From contig JBKECP010000022.1 in the NCBI GenBank assembly GCA_047974765.1, positions 68,788 through 132,787 of the forward strand: DNA of 64,000 nt, written 5' to 3'. The stretch comes from JBKECP01 sp047974765. Lineage in GTDB: Bacteria; Pseudomonadota; Gammaproteobacteria; Pseudomonadales; Halieaceae. This document shows, piece after piece, positions 8,964-17,069 of this stretch; position 1 is the first letter of the stretch; each line of letters opens with the position of its first letter. Below the pieces are notes generated by a model. It saw nothing but the letters and a program-made list of their open reading frames with translations. It had not been told where the DNA came from and did no database searches. The translations under genes were made by a program, and so were the position numbers.

Positions 8964-11083
8964 GCGACGAACTCAAGGACTCCATCCGCACTGCCTACAG
9001 TGCGGTTATCGAAGGCAAATCGCTGACTGCACGCTGGGGGCAGCGACAGATGATAGCCGAGATTGCCAATACTCTGGCACGTATTGCGCCAACGGGCGGG
9101 AGTCGTCCTGAAGAGCCTGCGGTTTGCGTGATTGAAGCCGGTACGGGTACTGGCAAAACCATTGCCTATGCTGTTACTGCTATTGTGATGGCACAGGCTC
9201 TTGGCAAGCGACTGGTGGTAGCCACTGCCACGGTTGCCTTGCAGGAGCAGTTTGTCAACAAGGATCTGCCGGATATTGCCCGTCACAGCGGACTGCAATT
9301 TGGCTATGCACTGGCCAAGGGGCGGCGGCGCTATGTCTGTCTGTCAAAGCTGGATCGTCTGCTGGCCCAGTCTCAGGGGCAGAGTGATTTACTGCCTTTA
9401 TACCCCGATGAGGTGGAACCATTACAGGCAGCGGATGCCGAGCCCACTTATATTGCAATGCTCGATGCCCTCGGGCGTGGTGAATGGGATGGTGATCGGG
9501 ATAACTGGTCCGAAGCTCTGCCTGAGTCTCTTTGGTATGGCGTCACGACAGATCACAGTCAGTGCAGCGGTCGGCGCTGCCCGAATATATCCCAGTGCAG
9601 TTTTTTTCGTGCCCGGGATGAGCTTGGTCATGCTGACGTAATTGTTGCCAATCACGATCTGGTGCTGGCTGATCTGGCGCTCGGTGGCGGTGCTATTTTG
9701 CCTGAGCCTGAACACTGTATTTATATTTTTGATGAGGGCCACCATCTGCCAGATAAGGCGCTGTCACACTTTGCCACCTTCTGCCGTTTGCATACCAGTA
9801 TTGTCTGGTTACAAGAGAGTGCCCAGTCTGTTACCGCAGCTTTGCCTTTACTGTCAGGTCTGCATGCCATGCGCGATGTACAGCATTTGCCCGCCCGGAT
9901 GGAGGAGGCGGTGGATGCTTTGAAAGTGGTGGAACAGGTAGTGGAAACCCTGTTTGACAATGTAGAGGTCGGGCCGCGAAATGAGTTGAGGCTTCGTTTT
10001 GAGCACGGTCATGTACCACAGGAATTGCAAACTGTTGCCAATGTGCTGGCGGGGCAGTTTCGCACGCTCAGCCAAAGTTTGTCGCGCATAGAAACAGTGC
10101 TGGCTGAAGCACTGGAAGATGAGTATACAGAGGTGCCTGCCGCTGAGGTGGAAATCTGGCATCTGAATATTGGCGCTATGCTGAGTCGGTCAGAGGCTAC
10201 GCTTGCCTTGTGGGAAGCCTACAGTGTCAGCACCGTCAGCACTGAAGAGCAGCCGCCGATGGCGCGTTGGATCAGCTTGCTCGACGGTGCTGCTGGTGGT
10301 GACTTTGAGCTTCGTTGCAGTCCAATACTGGCCGCTGATCTGCTGGCAGAATATCTCTGGCCCCGCGCTGCTGGCATAGTGATTACCTCGGCCACAATAA
10401 TGGCTCTGGGTTCTTTTGAGCGATTTATTCTACATTCGGGAGTGTCACGACAAGCACGGTTTAAAGTGGTAGCCAGCCCTTTTGATTACAGTCGGGCGAT
10501 CTTCCAGGTGCCGACAATGGACTGCGATCCCGGTGATGCTGAACGCCATACCAATGCCTTGATAAAACAACTGCCGGATGTGTTGGACGAAAAAGAAGCC
10601 AGTTTAGTATTGTTTTCCTCCCGTCGTCAGATGCTTGATGTTTATGCCGGTATCGATGCCGGTTGGCGTGCGCGTATATTGATGCAGGGTGATGCCAGTA
10701 AGCAGGAAATTTTGCGCCAGCACCGTGAACGTATTGATGCAGCTAAGGGCAGCATTATTTTTGGTTTGGCCAGCTTTGCTGAGGGTGTGGACTTGCCTGG
10801 TCAGTATTGCCGTCATGTGGTAATTGCAAAAATTCCTTTTGCTGTGCCCGACAGTCCGATAGAGGCTGCTCTGGCTGAATGGATTGAAAGTAGAGGTGGC
10901 AATGCCTTTATGGAAATCAGTGTGCCGGATGCAGCCCTCAAGCTGGTTCAGGCCAGTGGTCGACTATTGCGTACAGAGCAAGACAGTGGGCGTGTAACCT
11001 TGATGGACAGACGGATTCTTAGCCGCCGTTATGGCCGGGCAATTCTTGATTCATTGCCACCTTTCAGACGGCAATTACAGTAG
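8957..11083 (+). CDS. dinG: DinG-type ATP-dependent DNA helicase
   Basis: A superfamily 2 helicase of 708 aa in the DinG/XPD group. Visible are the Q-motif region RWGQRQM, Walker A EAGTGTGKT, a cysteine cluster (YVCLSKL then CSGRRCPNISQC) fitting the 4Fe-4S domain, the Walker B DEGHH, and C-terminal motifs GLASFAEGVDLPG and QASGRLLRTEQDSGRV. In E. coli DinG unwinds R-loops and helps resolve replication-transcription conflicts. The start TTG at 8957 overlaps the acyltransferase gene by 7 nt. Family certain; the exact orthology to E. coli DinG is likely. Confidence 0.88.
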   Translation: MLSDELKDSIRTAYSAVIEGKSLTARWGQRQMIAEIANTLARIAPTGGSRPEEPAVCVIEAGTGTGKTIAYAVTAIVMAQALGKRLVVATATVALQEQFVNKDLPDIARHSGLQFGYALAKGRRRYVCLSKLDRLLAQSQGQSDLLPLYPDEVEPLQAADAEPTYIAMLDALGRGEWDGDRDNWSEALPESLWYGVTTDHSQCSGRRCPNISQCSFFRARDELGHADVIVANHDLVLADLALGGGAILPEPEHCIYIFDEGHHLPDKALSHFATFCRLHTSIVWLQESAQSVTAALPLLSGLHAMRDVQHLPARMEEAVDALKVVEQVVETLFDNVEVGPRNELRLRFEHGHVPQELQTVANVLAGQFRTLSQSLSRIETVLAEALEDEYTEVPAAEVEIWHLNIGAMLSRSEATLALWEAYSVSTVSTEEQPPMARWISLLDGAAGGDFELRCSPILAADLLAEYLWPRAAGIVITSATIMALGSFERFILHSGVSRQARFKVVASPFDYSRAIFQVPTMDCDPGDAERHTNALIKQLPDVLDEKEASLVLFSSRRQMLDVYAGIDAGWRARILMQGDASKQEILRQHRERIDAAKGSIIFGLASFAEGVDLPGQYCRHVVIAKIPFAVPDSPIEAALAEWIESRGGNAFMEISVPDAALKLVQASGRLLRTEQDSGRVTLMDRRILSRRYGRAILDSLPPFRRQLQ

Positions 11084-11105
11084 AAATAAATAATGGGAGT
11101 GGGCT

Positions 11106-11423
11106 GTGAATACAGACCTTGTATCTGCCTTGATAGATGTTGAGGCTCGCCTGCGCCAGCTTGGGCTGTGGGAAGCTCTGCCGCCACCCTCTGAAGCACT
11201 GGCCAGTACTGAACCGTTTGCTGTTGATACGTTGACGCTGCCACAATGGTTACAGTTTATTTTTTTACCCCGCCTGTATCAGCTGCTTGAACAAAAACAG
11301 CCTCTACCGGAACGCTGCGCTATTGCGCCGATGGCTGAGGAGTATCTCAGTGGAAACAATCTGGCTGGTGATCCACTGCTGGTTGCTTTGCGCCAGATTG
11401 ATGAGCTTTTGACACGTTATTGA
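11106..11423 (+). CDS. yqcC: YqcC family protein
   Basis: A small acidic cytosolic protein of 105 aa with the YqcC (DUF446) pattern: LRQLGLWEALPPPSEALAST, FAVDTLTLPQWLQFIFLPR and the C-terminal GDPLLVALRQIDELL. The start is GTG at 11106 with GGGAG nearby. The function of the family is not established; in enterobacteria it is next to the pseudouridine synthase truC, which is absent here. It follows the helicase by 22 nt and is probably co-transcribed. Confidence 0.85.
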   Translation: MNTDLVSALIDVEARLRQLGLWEALPPPSEALASTEPFAVDTLTLPQWLQFIFLPRLYQLLEQKQPLPERCAIAPMAEEYLSGNNLAGDPLLVALRQIDELLTRY

Positions 11424-11532
11424 AACAACAAGTGTTGGGCTTCGGATTAACGAGGTTAATATTATTTAAGCCTGTATCATTGATCCTGATTAAATATTGT
11501 TATTGTTGCTGTGGAAATTACCAGTGCCCCTC

Positions 11533-11561
11533 TTGGGCAGGCCTATAAAAGGGGATACTAT
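11533..11561 (+). promoter_or_regulatory. Candidate sigma-70 promoter of the halogenase gene
   Basis: TTGGGC (11533-11538) and TACTAT (11556-11561) are separated by exactly 17 bp. Transcription would start near 11568, only about 9 nt before the long hairpin at 11577-11635. It was found by eye and is not validated. Confidence 0.5.
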
Positions 11562-11576
11562 AAATAGCAGATTTAC

Positions 11577-11647
11577 AGTGCTAGCTCTATTAAACCAGCA
11601 AGCAACTTGTTTGCTGGTTTAATAGAGCTAGCACTAATTATTTTTTT
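11577..11647 (+). promoter_or_regulatory. 25-bp perfect inverted repeat with U tract in the halogenase leader
   Basis: The left arm is 11577-11601 and the right arm 11611-11635; all 25 positions pair around a 9-nt loop. AATTA and then seven T residues follow (11641-11647), so the RNA would look like a very strong intrinsic terminator. It ends only 20 nt before the ATG at 11668, leaving no room for a later promoter. It is either an attenuator, an end point for read-through from yqcC, or a remnant palindrome. Confidence 0.7.
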
Positions 11648-11667
11648 ATCAATACATAAGATCTGCC

Positions 11668-12948
11668 ATGCCTAATAGTCATTCCAAGAGTAATAGTGAA
11701 ATACATTCTGATGTGCTGATTATCGGTGCCGGGCCTTCCGGCGCCATCGCTTCGGCTTTGCTGGTAAAGCGGGGTTATTCCGTTACTGTGCTGGAGCGGG
11801 AGCAGTTTCCCCGTTTTTCCATTGGTGAAAGCCTGCTGCCTCAATGTATGGAATATATTGAAGAGGCCGGTATGCTGGATGCTGTGCGGACAGCTGCTTT
11901 TCAGCATAAAAATGGTGCCTTGTTTCAATATCAGGGTACTTATGGTGGCTTTGATTTTGGTGAGCAGTTTTCCAGTGGATTTAATGAAACCTACCAGGTA
12001 CAACGTGCTGATTTTGACAAGCTGCTGGCGGATGAGGCAGCGCGCATGGGCGCCAATATTCTCTATCGTCATGAGACGGTGTCGGTTGATTTGTCCGGAC
12101 CTGAATGCCAGGTAAATTGTCGCAATACCGAAAGTGGTGAAGAAAAAACCTTTACTGCCCGTTTTTTGCTTGATGCCAGTGGTTTTGGCCGGGTGTTACC
12201 ACGCTTGCTGGATCTTGAACAATCTTCTGATTTTCCTGTGCGTAGTTCTTTGTTCACACATATAGAAGATCATATCTCGGCAGAGGGCTATGATCGTGAC
12301 AAAATTATTATTACCGTGCACCCGAATGACAGAGAGGTCTGGTTCTGGCTGATACCCTTCAGCAATGGTCGCTGTTCCATCGGTGTAGTTGCGCGCCCGG
12401 AGTTTTATCAGAATTATTCCGGAGCCGATGAGCTGGATAATCTGCGTGCGATTGTGGCCGAAGATCCAGAGCTGTCCCGCTTGCTGGCTGATGCCAGCTG
12501 GGATACACCGGCCAGCCGGATTACGGGCTATTCCTGTAATGTCAGTCAGATGTGCAGTAATCGCTTTGCATTGTTGGGTAATGCCGGTGAATTTCTTGAT
12601 CCGGTATTTTCCTCCGGTGTCACTATTGCCATGCGCTCATCCAGCATGGCTGTGGCGGTGCTGGATAAACAATTGCAGGGTGAGGTTGTTGATTGGCAAA
12701 AGGATTATGCTGAGCCTTTAGCAAAAGGGGTGAACACCTTCAAGACCTTTGTTGAAGCCTGGTATGACAAACGTTTTCAGGATGTGATCTTTCACGATAG
12801 TCACAGCCCGGATATTCGCAGTATGATCTGTTCCATCCTGGCCGGTTATGCCTGGGATGAGGGCAACCCTTATGTTGCACAACCTGAGCGTCGCCTGAAT
12901 ACTTTGTGGCAGTATTGTCAGCAGGCAAAGGTTAATTCCGCGACTTAA
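11668..12948 (+). CDS. Flavin-dependent halogenase-like FAD oxidoreductase
   Basis: An FAD enzyme of 426 aa in the tryptophan/phenol halogenase superfamily. The dinucleotide motif GAGPSG is at 20-25, the FPRFSIGESLLP region at 47-58, Lys81 in FQHKNGALF stands where halogenases carry the lysine that guides hypohalous acid, and the halogenase motif WxWxIP is present as WFWLIP (225-230). The C-terminal part has GNAGEFLDPVFSSGVTIA. Flexirubin clusters in Bacteroidetes carry similar proteins. The predicted role is chlorination or bromination of the aryl or resorcinol ring, using a reduced flavin from a separate reductase not seen here. Halogenating activity is inference. Confidence 0.75.
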   Translation: MPNSHSKSNSEIHSDVLIIGAGPSGAIASALLVKRGYSVTVLEREQFPRFSIGESLLPQCMEYIEEAGMLDAVRTAAFQHKNGALFQYQGTYGGFDFGEQFSSGFNETYQVQRADFDKLLADEAARMGANILYRHETVSVDLSGPECQVNCRNTESGEEKTFTARFLLDASGFGRVLPRLLDLEQSSDFPVRSSLFTHIEDHISAEGYDRDKIIITVHPNDREVWFWLIPFSNGRCSIGVVARPEFYQNYSGADELDNLRAIVAEDPELSRLLADASWDTPASRITGYSCNVSQMCSNRFALLGNAGEFLDPVFSSGVTIAMRSSSMAVAVLDKQLQGEVVDWQKDYAEPLAKGVNTFKTFVEAWYDKRFQDVIFHDSHSPDIRSMICSILAGYAWDEGNPYVAQPERRLNTLWQYCQQAKVNSAT

Positions 12949-13065
12949 TAGGCGGCCCGCCAGCTGTTGGTGGGAGCCTCTTGTCTCTCTCATGGATTGT
13001 GCTTGCAGGTCTTTATGGTGGAAACTGTAAGCGTGTGCTTTCAGATAGTGGGCGAGACGATGGGG

Positions 13066-13104
13066 TGACAATCAAGATGTTCAGGAGAAGCATCTTGATT
13101 GTCA
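13066..13104. terminator. Bidirectional hairpin between convergent genes
   Basis: A 14-bp perfect stem (TGACAATCAAGATG, 13066-13079; its complement 13091-13104) with an 11-nt loop lies between the halogenase gene (ends 12948) and the BtrH-like gene (ends 13181). The flanks, including GTGGGCGAGACGA on the left and CAGCTTAATAATAG on the right, weakly resemble the 3' part of the dispersed repeat, so this may be a degenerate fourth copy. Confidence 0.5.
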
Positions 13105-13180
13105 GCTTAATAATAGATCACCCATTCACTTGCCTGTCCACTATAAGTTGCTTTGTTATTCATGATTGACTGAAAGAGCC

Positions 13181-14215
13181 TCAGCCGAATGCTTTTTTGC
13201 TGTACCTTTTTATAAGCTGATCAAGCTTCTTGTAGCCCTCACTTTCTCTGTTTGCCACCAAGTCTAACTGGTCTGCCAGTTTTTGATAATTAAAGCTTTC
13301 TCTGTTTTTCAGCATTTTGGCAGTAAACAATGCGAAGCGGCGCCATTCATCGCCAGCCAGTGAAAAATTGTTTGCCGCCTGGCTTAGCTCCGGGAAATTA
13401 AGTACTTTTGAGGACTCTTGCAAAAATGAGGAAAAAAGAAAACGAAAACCGGCACCCCCAGTACCTATTTCTTCCTGCATGCGAACGATATGGCCAAGAA
13501 ACAGATTATTGTCATGCTGTTTTTCACTGCTCATACGGGCAATTTTTTTGGCAACATGGCGAATACCCCGCACACCAAAAAAAGGAACCGGTGTGCGCAG
13601 CATCATATTGCAGGTGGACTGGATGGAGGCGGAGATAACACGGGGATAATCAATATGATCAGGTATGTTTTTTGGATAATACAGCAAACCTTTGGGGGCG
13701 AGCATACCCTTTACAAATCGGGCTCGTGAAAGGGCGGGTGCGTCAATACGCTGAATATCTTCAAATGTCGGATCACTGATCAGGTAATTTTGCTGTTCCC
13801 GGCCAAAAGCAACAATATTATGAGCATTGAAATGAAAGCGCATATTGGGTGGAAAGTAAGGTAGCCAGTAGACAGATGTCTGCATCCCTACCGGGCGTTG
13901 GGCCTGAAGATGTAAATCGAGTGTCTGTTGGCCCGCTTGTAGGTTATTAAAGCGTTTGAATTCAAAATCTATACCCAGGCGTTTGGATAAGCCCTTGATA
14001 ATTCTTCCCGGAGGCATGCGATACGATAAAAGAGGCTGGCCGCTGACTTTCAATAGAGGAATGTAAGCAAAAGTAAGCGCGCAGGAAAGCCCAAAAACCA
14101 TAGGTTCTGACAGGTCTAATCCATTGTGGCGCAGCAGCGCAGCAGCTGTGCCACTCTCGCAATGGGCTGTTTGCCGATGGTCAAAAGAGGCTGTGGAATC
14201 AGATACTTCTGTCAT
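13181..14215 (-). CDS. BtrH N-terminal domain protein, candidate ACP-dependent acyltransferase
   Basis: A 344-aa protein with the BtrH_N pattern: HCESGTAAALLRHNGLDLSE (Cys19 likely nucleophile), then a stretch similar to the family's glycine/aromatic segment (VFGLSCALTFAYIPLL). The C-terminal half resembles the DUF4872 partner domain of this family. BtrH of butirosin synthesis moves an acyl group from an acyl carrier protein to an aminoglycoside. By analogy this enzyme could pass the finished polyenoyl chain from ACP to the resorcinol hydroxyl, forming the ester of flexirubin-type pigments. That role is inference. It overlaps the preceding gene by 4 nt (ATGA) and is the last gene of the darA-darB strand. 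Confidence 0.7.
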   Translation of the reverse strand: MTEVSDSTASFDHRQTAHCESGTAAALLRHNGLDLSEPMVFGLSCALTFAYIPLLKVSGQPLLSYRMPPGRIIKGLSKRLGIDFEFKRFNNLQAGQQTLDLHLQAQRPVGMQTSVYWLPYFPPNMRFHFNAHNIVAFGREQQNYLISDPTFEDIQRIDAPALSRARFVKGMLAPKGLLYYPKNIPDHIDYPRVISASIQSTCNMMLRTPVPFFGVRGIRHVAKKIARMSSEKQHDNNLFLGHIVRMQEEIGTGGAGFRFLFSSFLQESSKVLNFPELSQAANNFSLAGDEWRRFALFTAKMLKNRESFNYQKLADQLDLVANRESEGYKKLDQLIKRYSKKAFG

Positions 14216-14619
14216 GCCAATTCATCCGGCAGTGATTGTAGTTCGGCAATGTCTAGATTAAATGCGTCCATATAGCGCTGTATCTGTTGCCGGGATAGGC
14301 GTAAAAAATACTTTGGTTGCAGATGCCTGCGCACCTGCCATTTAAAGAAGCCGGTACACTGTGCCAGCATTGCCACGTCCATGCGGTGATGATGCATGTG
14401 GTATTCCAGCGGCGAACTGAGCCCGAGTTTTATACGTTTGCGGGCTTGTCGGGCGAGTTGGTCAAATTCAGCGATAGCCTGTTCAAGCACTATTTCTTCA
14501 ACATCCCAGCCACTGGTCAGCACAGGTTGATATTGGCCTTGTTGATCCTGGGCATAAACTCTCTTTTGGTGGCCATTAAGTGAGTGCGTATAATGCTGAG
14601 GTACCTGATCAATTTTCAT
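14212..14619 (-). CDS. Conserved small protein of dialkylresorcinol clusters
   Basis: A 135-aa protein with no enzyme motif that I recognise. It has many His, Gln and Arg residues, a central helix-rich part (VLEQAIAEFDQLARQARKRI), an HMHHH-like segment (YHMHHHRMD near 75) and a basic C-terminal region WQVRRHLQPKYFLRLSRQQI that could be a helix-turn-helix or a protein-docking site. I recall similar small proteins beside BtrH-like genes in flexirubin clusters. It overlaps darB and the BtrH-like gene by 4 nt each, so it is translated with them. It could be a partner or scaffold of the BtrH-like protein, or a regulator. Confidence 0.55.
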   Translation of the reverse strand: MKIDQVPQHYTHSLNGHQKRVYAQDQQGQYQPVLTSGWDVEEIVLEQAIAEFDQLARQARKRIKLGLSSPLEYHMHHHRMDVAMLAQCTGFFKWQVRRHLQPKYFLRLSRQQIQRYMDAFNLDIAELQSLPDELA

Positions 14620-15776
14620 GCTGCCTCATCTCTCTGGCAAACCGTCAATAGCATAAATGCTGATGAAAAACGCCCGCTTTCAGGCACATAGCAGAGAATT
14701 TTCTGTCCTGCCTGTAAATGCCCGGAATGAAATAATTCATCGAGCATAATGTAGATAGAGGCCGAACCAGTATTGCCTTTGTCGGTTAGGTTGGTTGCCC
14801 ACTTTTCAAAAGGTATTTCGCAGGCACTTTGTTTCATGCCATCGTATAAGGCCTGACGGAAAAATTTTGAGGAATAATGCGGGAGGAAAAAGTCGATATC
14901 ATCCGCATTAAGACCATGGCGGGTGATGAGTTCAGGCAGAAAGCGCTCTACTGTTATATGAACAATATTTTCATTTAATAATTTTACATCCTGCTTGATG
15001 GCAAAAACCGAATGATTCAGCCAGTCTTTGGGATCTGTTGCCGCCCAGCCCTGCAGGCTGCCGTTCTCGCACTTTTGGGCACCTGCGTACATGCAGGTTT
15101 GCATCTCATTGGCAAAAGAGCGGATATCCAGCCATTCAATCTTAAGGGAAAGTCCCTGGTTTGCAGGTTGATTTTGCAAGCGTACTGCCCCGGCACCATC
15201 GGAAAGCATCCAGCGTAGAAAATCTTTTTCAAAGGCAATTTCAGGCTGCTTTGCCATGGTTTCAGTCAGGTGCTGTGCCTCGGCTGCAAAAAAATGACCG
15301 CGCATAACAGCAGAGGCAAGTTCCGAGCCTGTTGCCACAGCATGCTGGTGGTTGCCGCTGGCAATACTCAGCCAGGCATACTTGAGTGCTGTCATGCCGG
15401 CCAGGCATACACCGCTGGTGGCAACTACCTCGCAGGCCGGGCCGCCCAGCTCACCCTGCACCATCACTGCATGATTGGGTAGTAACTGGTCGGGCAGGCT
15501 GGTGCCGCATACCAGGCAATCCATCGCCTGTGTGCTGTCTGGCGGTGCAAGTTTGCGAATGGCCTGGGCGGTCAGCTCGGCGTTGGTGTGGGTGGCGGTA
15601 CCTGTGGCCGGGTCAATAGCATAGTGGCGACTGCGGATGCCATTGCTTTTCAAAATCAGACGCCGTGCACGCGAGGGTTTTTCTCCCGCGATTCCCAGCA
15701 GCGACTCCATCTGCTCGTTATTTACCGGATCGTTAGGTAAAAAGGCAGCTACAGAAGTAATATAAACGGCTTTCAT
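14616..15776 (-). CDS. darB: Ketosynthase III-like DarB of dialkylresorcinol synthesis
   Basis: A 386-aa FabH-like condensing enzyme. The catalytic triad is visible: Cys124 in VVATSGVCLAGM, His300 in FFLPHYSSKF and Asn335 in DKGNTGSAS. In dialkylresorcinol biosynthesis DarB joins a beta-ketoacyl unit to an alpha,beta-unsaturated acyl unit, giving a cyclohexanedione that DarA then aromatises. The start ATG gives MKAVYITSVAAFLPNDPVNN, a standard thiolase-fold N terminus. It is separated from darA, upstream on the same strand, by a 168-bp palindromic element and overlaps the next gene by 4 nt. Confidence 0.88.
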   Translation of the reverse strand: MKAVYITSVAAFLPNDPVNNEQMESLLGIAGEKPSRARRLILKSNGIRSRHYAIDPATGTATHTNAELTAQAIRKLAPPDSTQAMDCLVCGTSLPDQLLPNHAVMVQGELGGPACEVVATSGVCLAGMTALKYAWLSIASGNHQHAVATGSELASAVMRGHFFAAEAQHLTETMAKQPEIAFEKDFLRWMLSDGAGAVRLQNQPANQGLSLKIEWLDIRSFANEMQTCMYAGAQKCENGSLQGWAATDPKDWLNHSVFAIKQDVKLLNENIVHITVERFLPELITRHGLNADDIDFFLPHYSSKFFRQALYDGMKQSACEIPFEKWATNLTDKGNTGSASIYIMLDELFHSGHLQAGQKILCYVPESGRFSSAFMLLTVCQRDEAA

Positions 15777-15801
15777 TATGTGTAGTGTAGATCCATTTTT
15801 G

Positions 15802-15969
15802 CTAGAAGTCTGTCGGACTTAGGGGTTCGTAGTGAGACGAGTGGGAAGACTAGTACAATTTTTAGCCATTTTGAGGCGCATAGTGGTGCTACGCAACGAA
15901 AAAGGGCTGGAAATTGGGCCGACTTCCCACCGCCGCAGCAGAATCAGCCTGGGTCCGACAGGCTCCTAG
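15802..15969. mobile_element. MITE-like palindromic element
   Basis: 22-bp imperfect terminal inverted repeats (15802-15823 and 15948-15969; 18 of 22 positions agree, shared core CTGTCGGAC) both end in CTAG. Inside, GTGGGAAG/CTTCCCAC and further complementary stretches let the whole element fold into one long hairpin. It has no ORF. Its right end lies within the 3' end of darA and supplies that gene's stop codon. Confidence 0.65.
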
Positions 15970-16930
15970 TGATTAATGATGTTTTTTTGTTATCAGTGAT
16001 GACAATATCTTCACCGGAGGGGGCGCTGAAATAGGCCTTTTGTCGTATAAAATAATCACGGGAGAAAGGGCTTGATAACTTTCTGAATAACATGCTCAAA
16101 GGTACCACTGTCAGTATCATCAGTATCAAAAAAACAGAGTAGAAAACCAGGACGGGTTTGCGAAGCCGACTGCCGGGCGGGCCTAAAAGTCGCAACAGCC
16201 TCCCCCATACCATAAAGGCCCGCCGCCCGGTCTTTTCACTTGCGATCAAGGCCTCGTCAATGACAACGGCACCAAGCCCCCGCAGCAGATGTTCATTGAC
16301 AGGTGCCCCTTCCTGCAAGGTCTGACAGATGCGTTCGCCAAAACGATTACAATTTTGAATATTATTGGCCGATACACCGGCACGGGGAATAAGTCCTTTC
16401 AAAAATGGCCCTTTATGGCCAGTAAGCACCCATAAAGGGGTGGCAAAAAAACTCAACAGGCTGCCTGCTTCGTCAGTCAATGCGACATTGCCTACCAGCC
16501 GGGCACCTATATCTTCTGCCAGTATCCTTTTGACCTGTTCCTGCGCCAACAGCCACATATTGCGGCAGGCAATCAGTGTGACAACCGGTTTTCCTTTTAA
16601 TAGCTGTTTTGCCAAAGGCTGCTGTAAAAAAGCTGTGGCAGGCAGAGAGGGAGATAAAAACCAGACCTGATAGGCAAGGATAATTAAATCGAAGTCTTCG
16701 TCGCCACGCAGGCTGCCAGGTTTGAGTGGTGGCGGATCAAGATAGACTGACTCAGGAAACGTATCCAGAAATTGCAAAAACGGCCAGGGGAAAGGGAAGG
16801 GTTTTTCCGGCTGTAATGTCTCAATAACAAGATCTACATCAGAGGAGGCGGCAATAGGATGTGTAAATGCCTTTGCTATATCGGATAATTGCCCACTCTG
16901 CGAATAGTGAATAAGTAGTATTTTTTTCAT
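15944..16930 (-). CDS. darA: Dialkylresorcinol condensing enzyme / aromatase DarA
   Basis: A 328-aa protein with the DarA pattern: flavodoxin-like start KKILLIHYSQSGQLSDIA, then PFPFPWPFLQFLDTFPESVY, DFDLIILAYQVWFLSPSLP and a C-terminal hydrophobic segment (VLVFYSVFLILMILTVVPLS). DarA completes dialkylresorcinol formation by aromatising the cyclohexanedione made by DarB. The last residues (about RSLSDPG) are encoded by the right terminal repeat of the MITE-like element, so the natural C terminus was probably different. Start ATG at 16928-16930. It is divergent from the tandem hotdog gene at 17070. Confidence 0.88.
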   Translation of the reverse strand: MKKILLIHYSQSGQLSDIAKAFTHPIAASSDVDLVIETLQPEKPFPFPWPFLQFLDTFPESVYLDPPPLKPGSLRGDEDFDLIILAYQVWFLSPSLPATAFLQQPLAKQLLKGKPVVTLIACRNMWLLAQEQVKRILAEDIGARLVGNVALTDEAGSLLSFFATPLWVLTGHKGPFLKGLIPRAGVSANNIQNCNRFGERICQTLQEGAPVNEHLLRGLGAVVIDEALIASEKTGRRAFMVWGRLLRLLGPPGSRLRKPVLVFYSVFLILMILTVVPLSMLFRKLSSPFSRDYFIRQKAYFSAPSGEDIVITDNKKTSLITRSLSDPG

Positions 16931-16952
16931 TATGTAATCTGGCTTACCTGTG

Positions 16953-16995
16953 CAAGGTGACAGTTTATAAGTTAACCGGTTTACTTCACCTTCGC
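16953..16995. promoter_or_regulatory. Inverted repeat in the darA / hotdog divergent promoter region
   Basis: AAGGTGA and TCACCTT form outer arms around about 23 bp that include the palindrome AACCGGTT. It is a possible operator for a dimeric regulator placed to control both divergent genes. No regulator gene is in the cluster, and no family-specific site is recognised. Confidence 0.3.
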
Positions 16996-17069
16996 AGACA
17001 AAGGTGCAACTATAACATAGCCGTCACATAGCAACCCATTACTCAATTGATCGATAATAAGTTGTCACC

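Noticed and set aside
12950..13120. Possible fourth copy of the dispersed repeat
   Set aside because: Only scattered similarity (CATGGAT, GTGGGCGA, the stem and TTAATA end) could be found by eye; it is too weak to call without an alignment.
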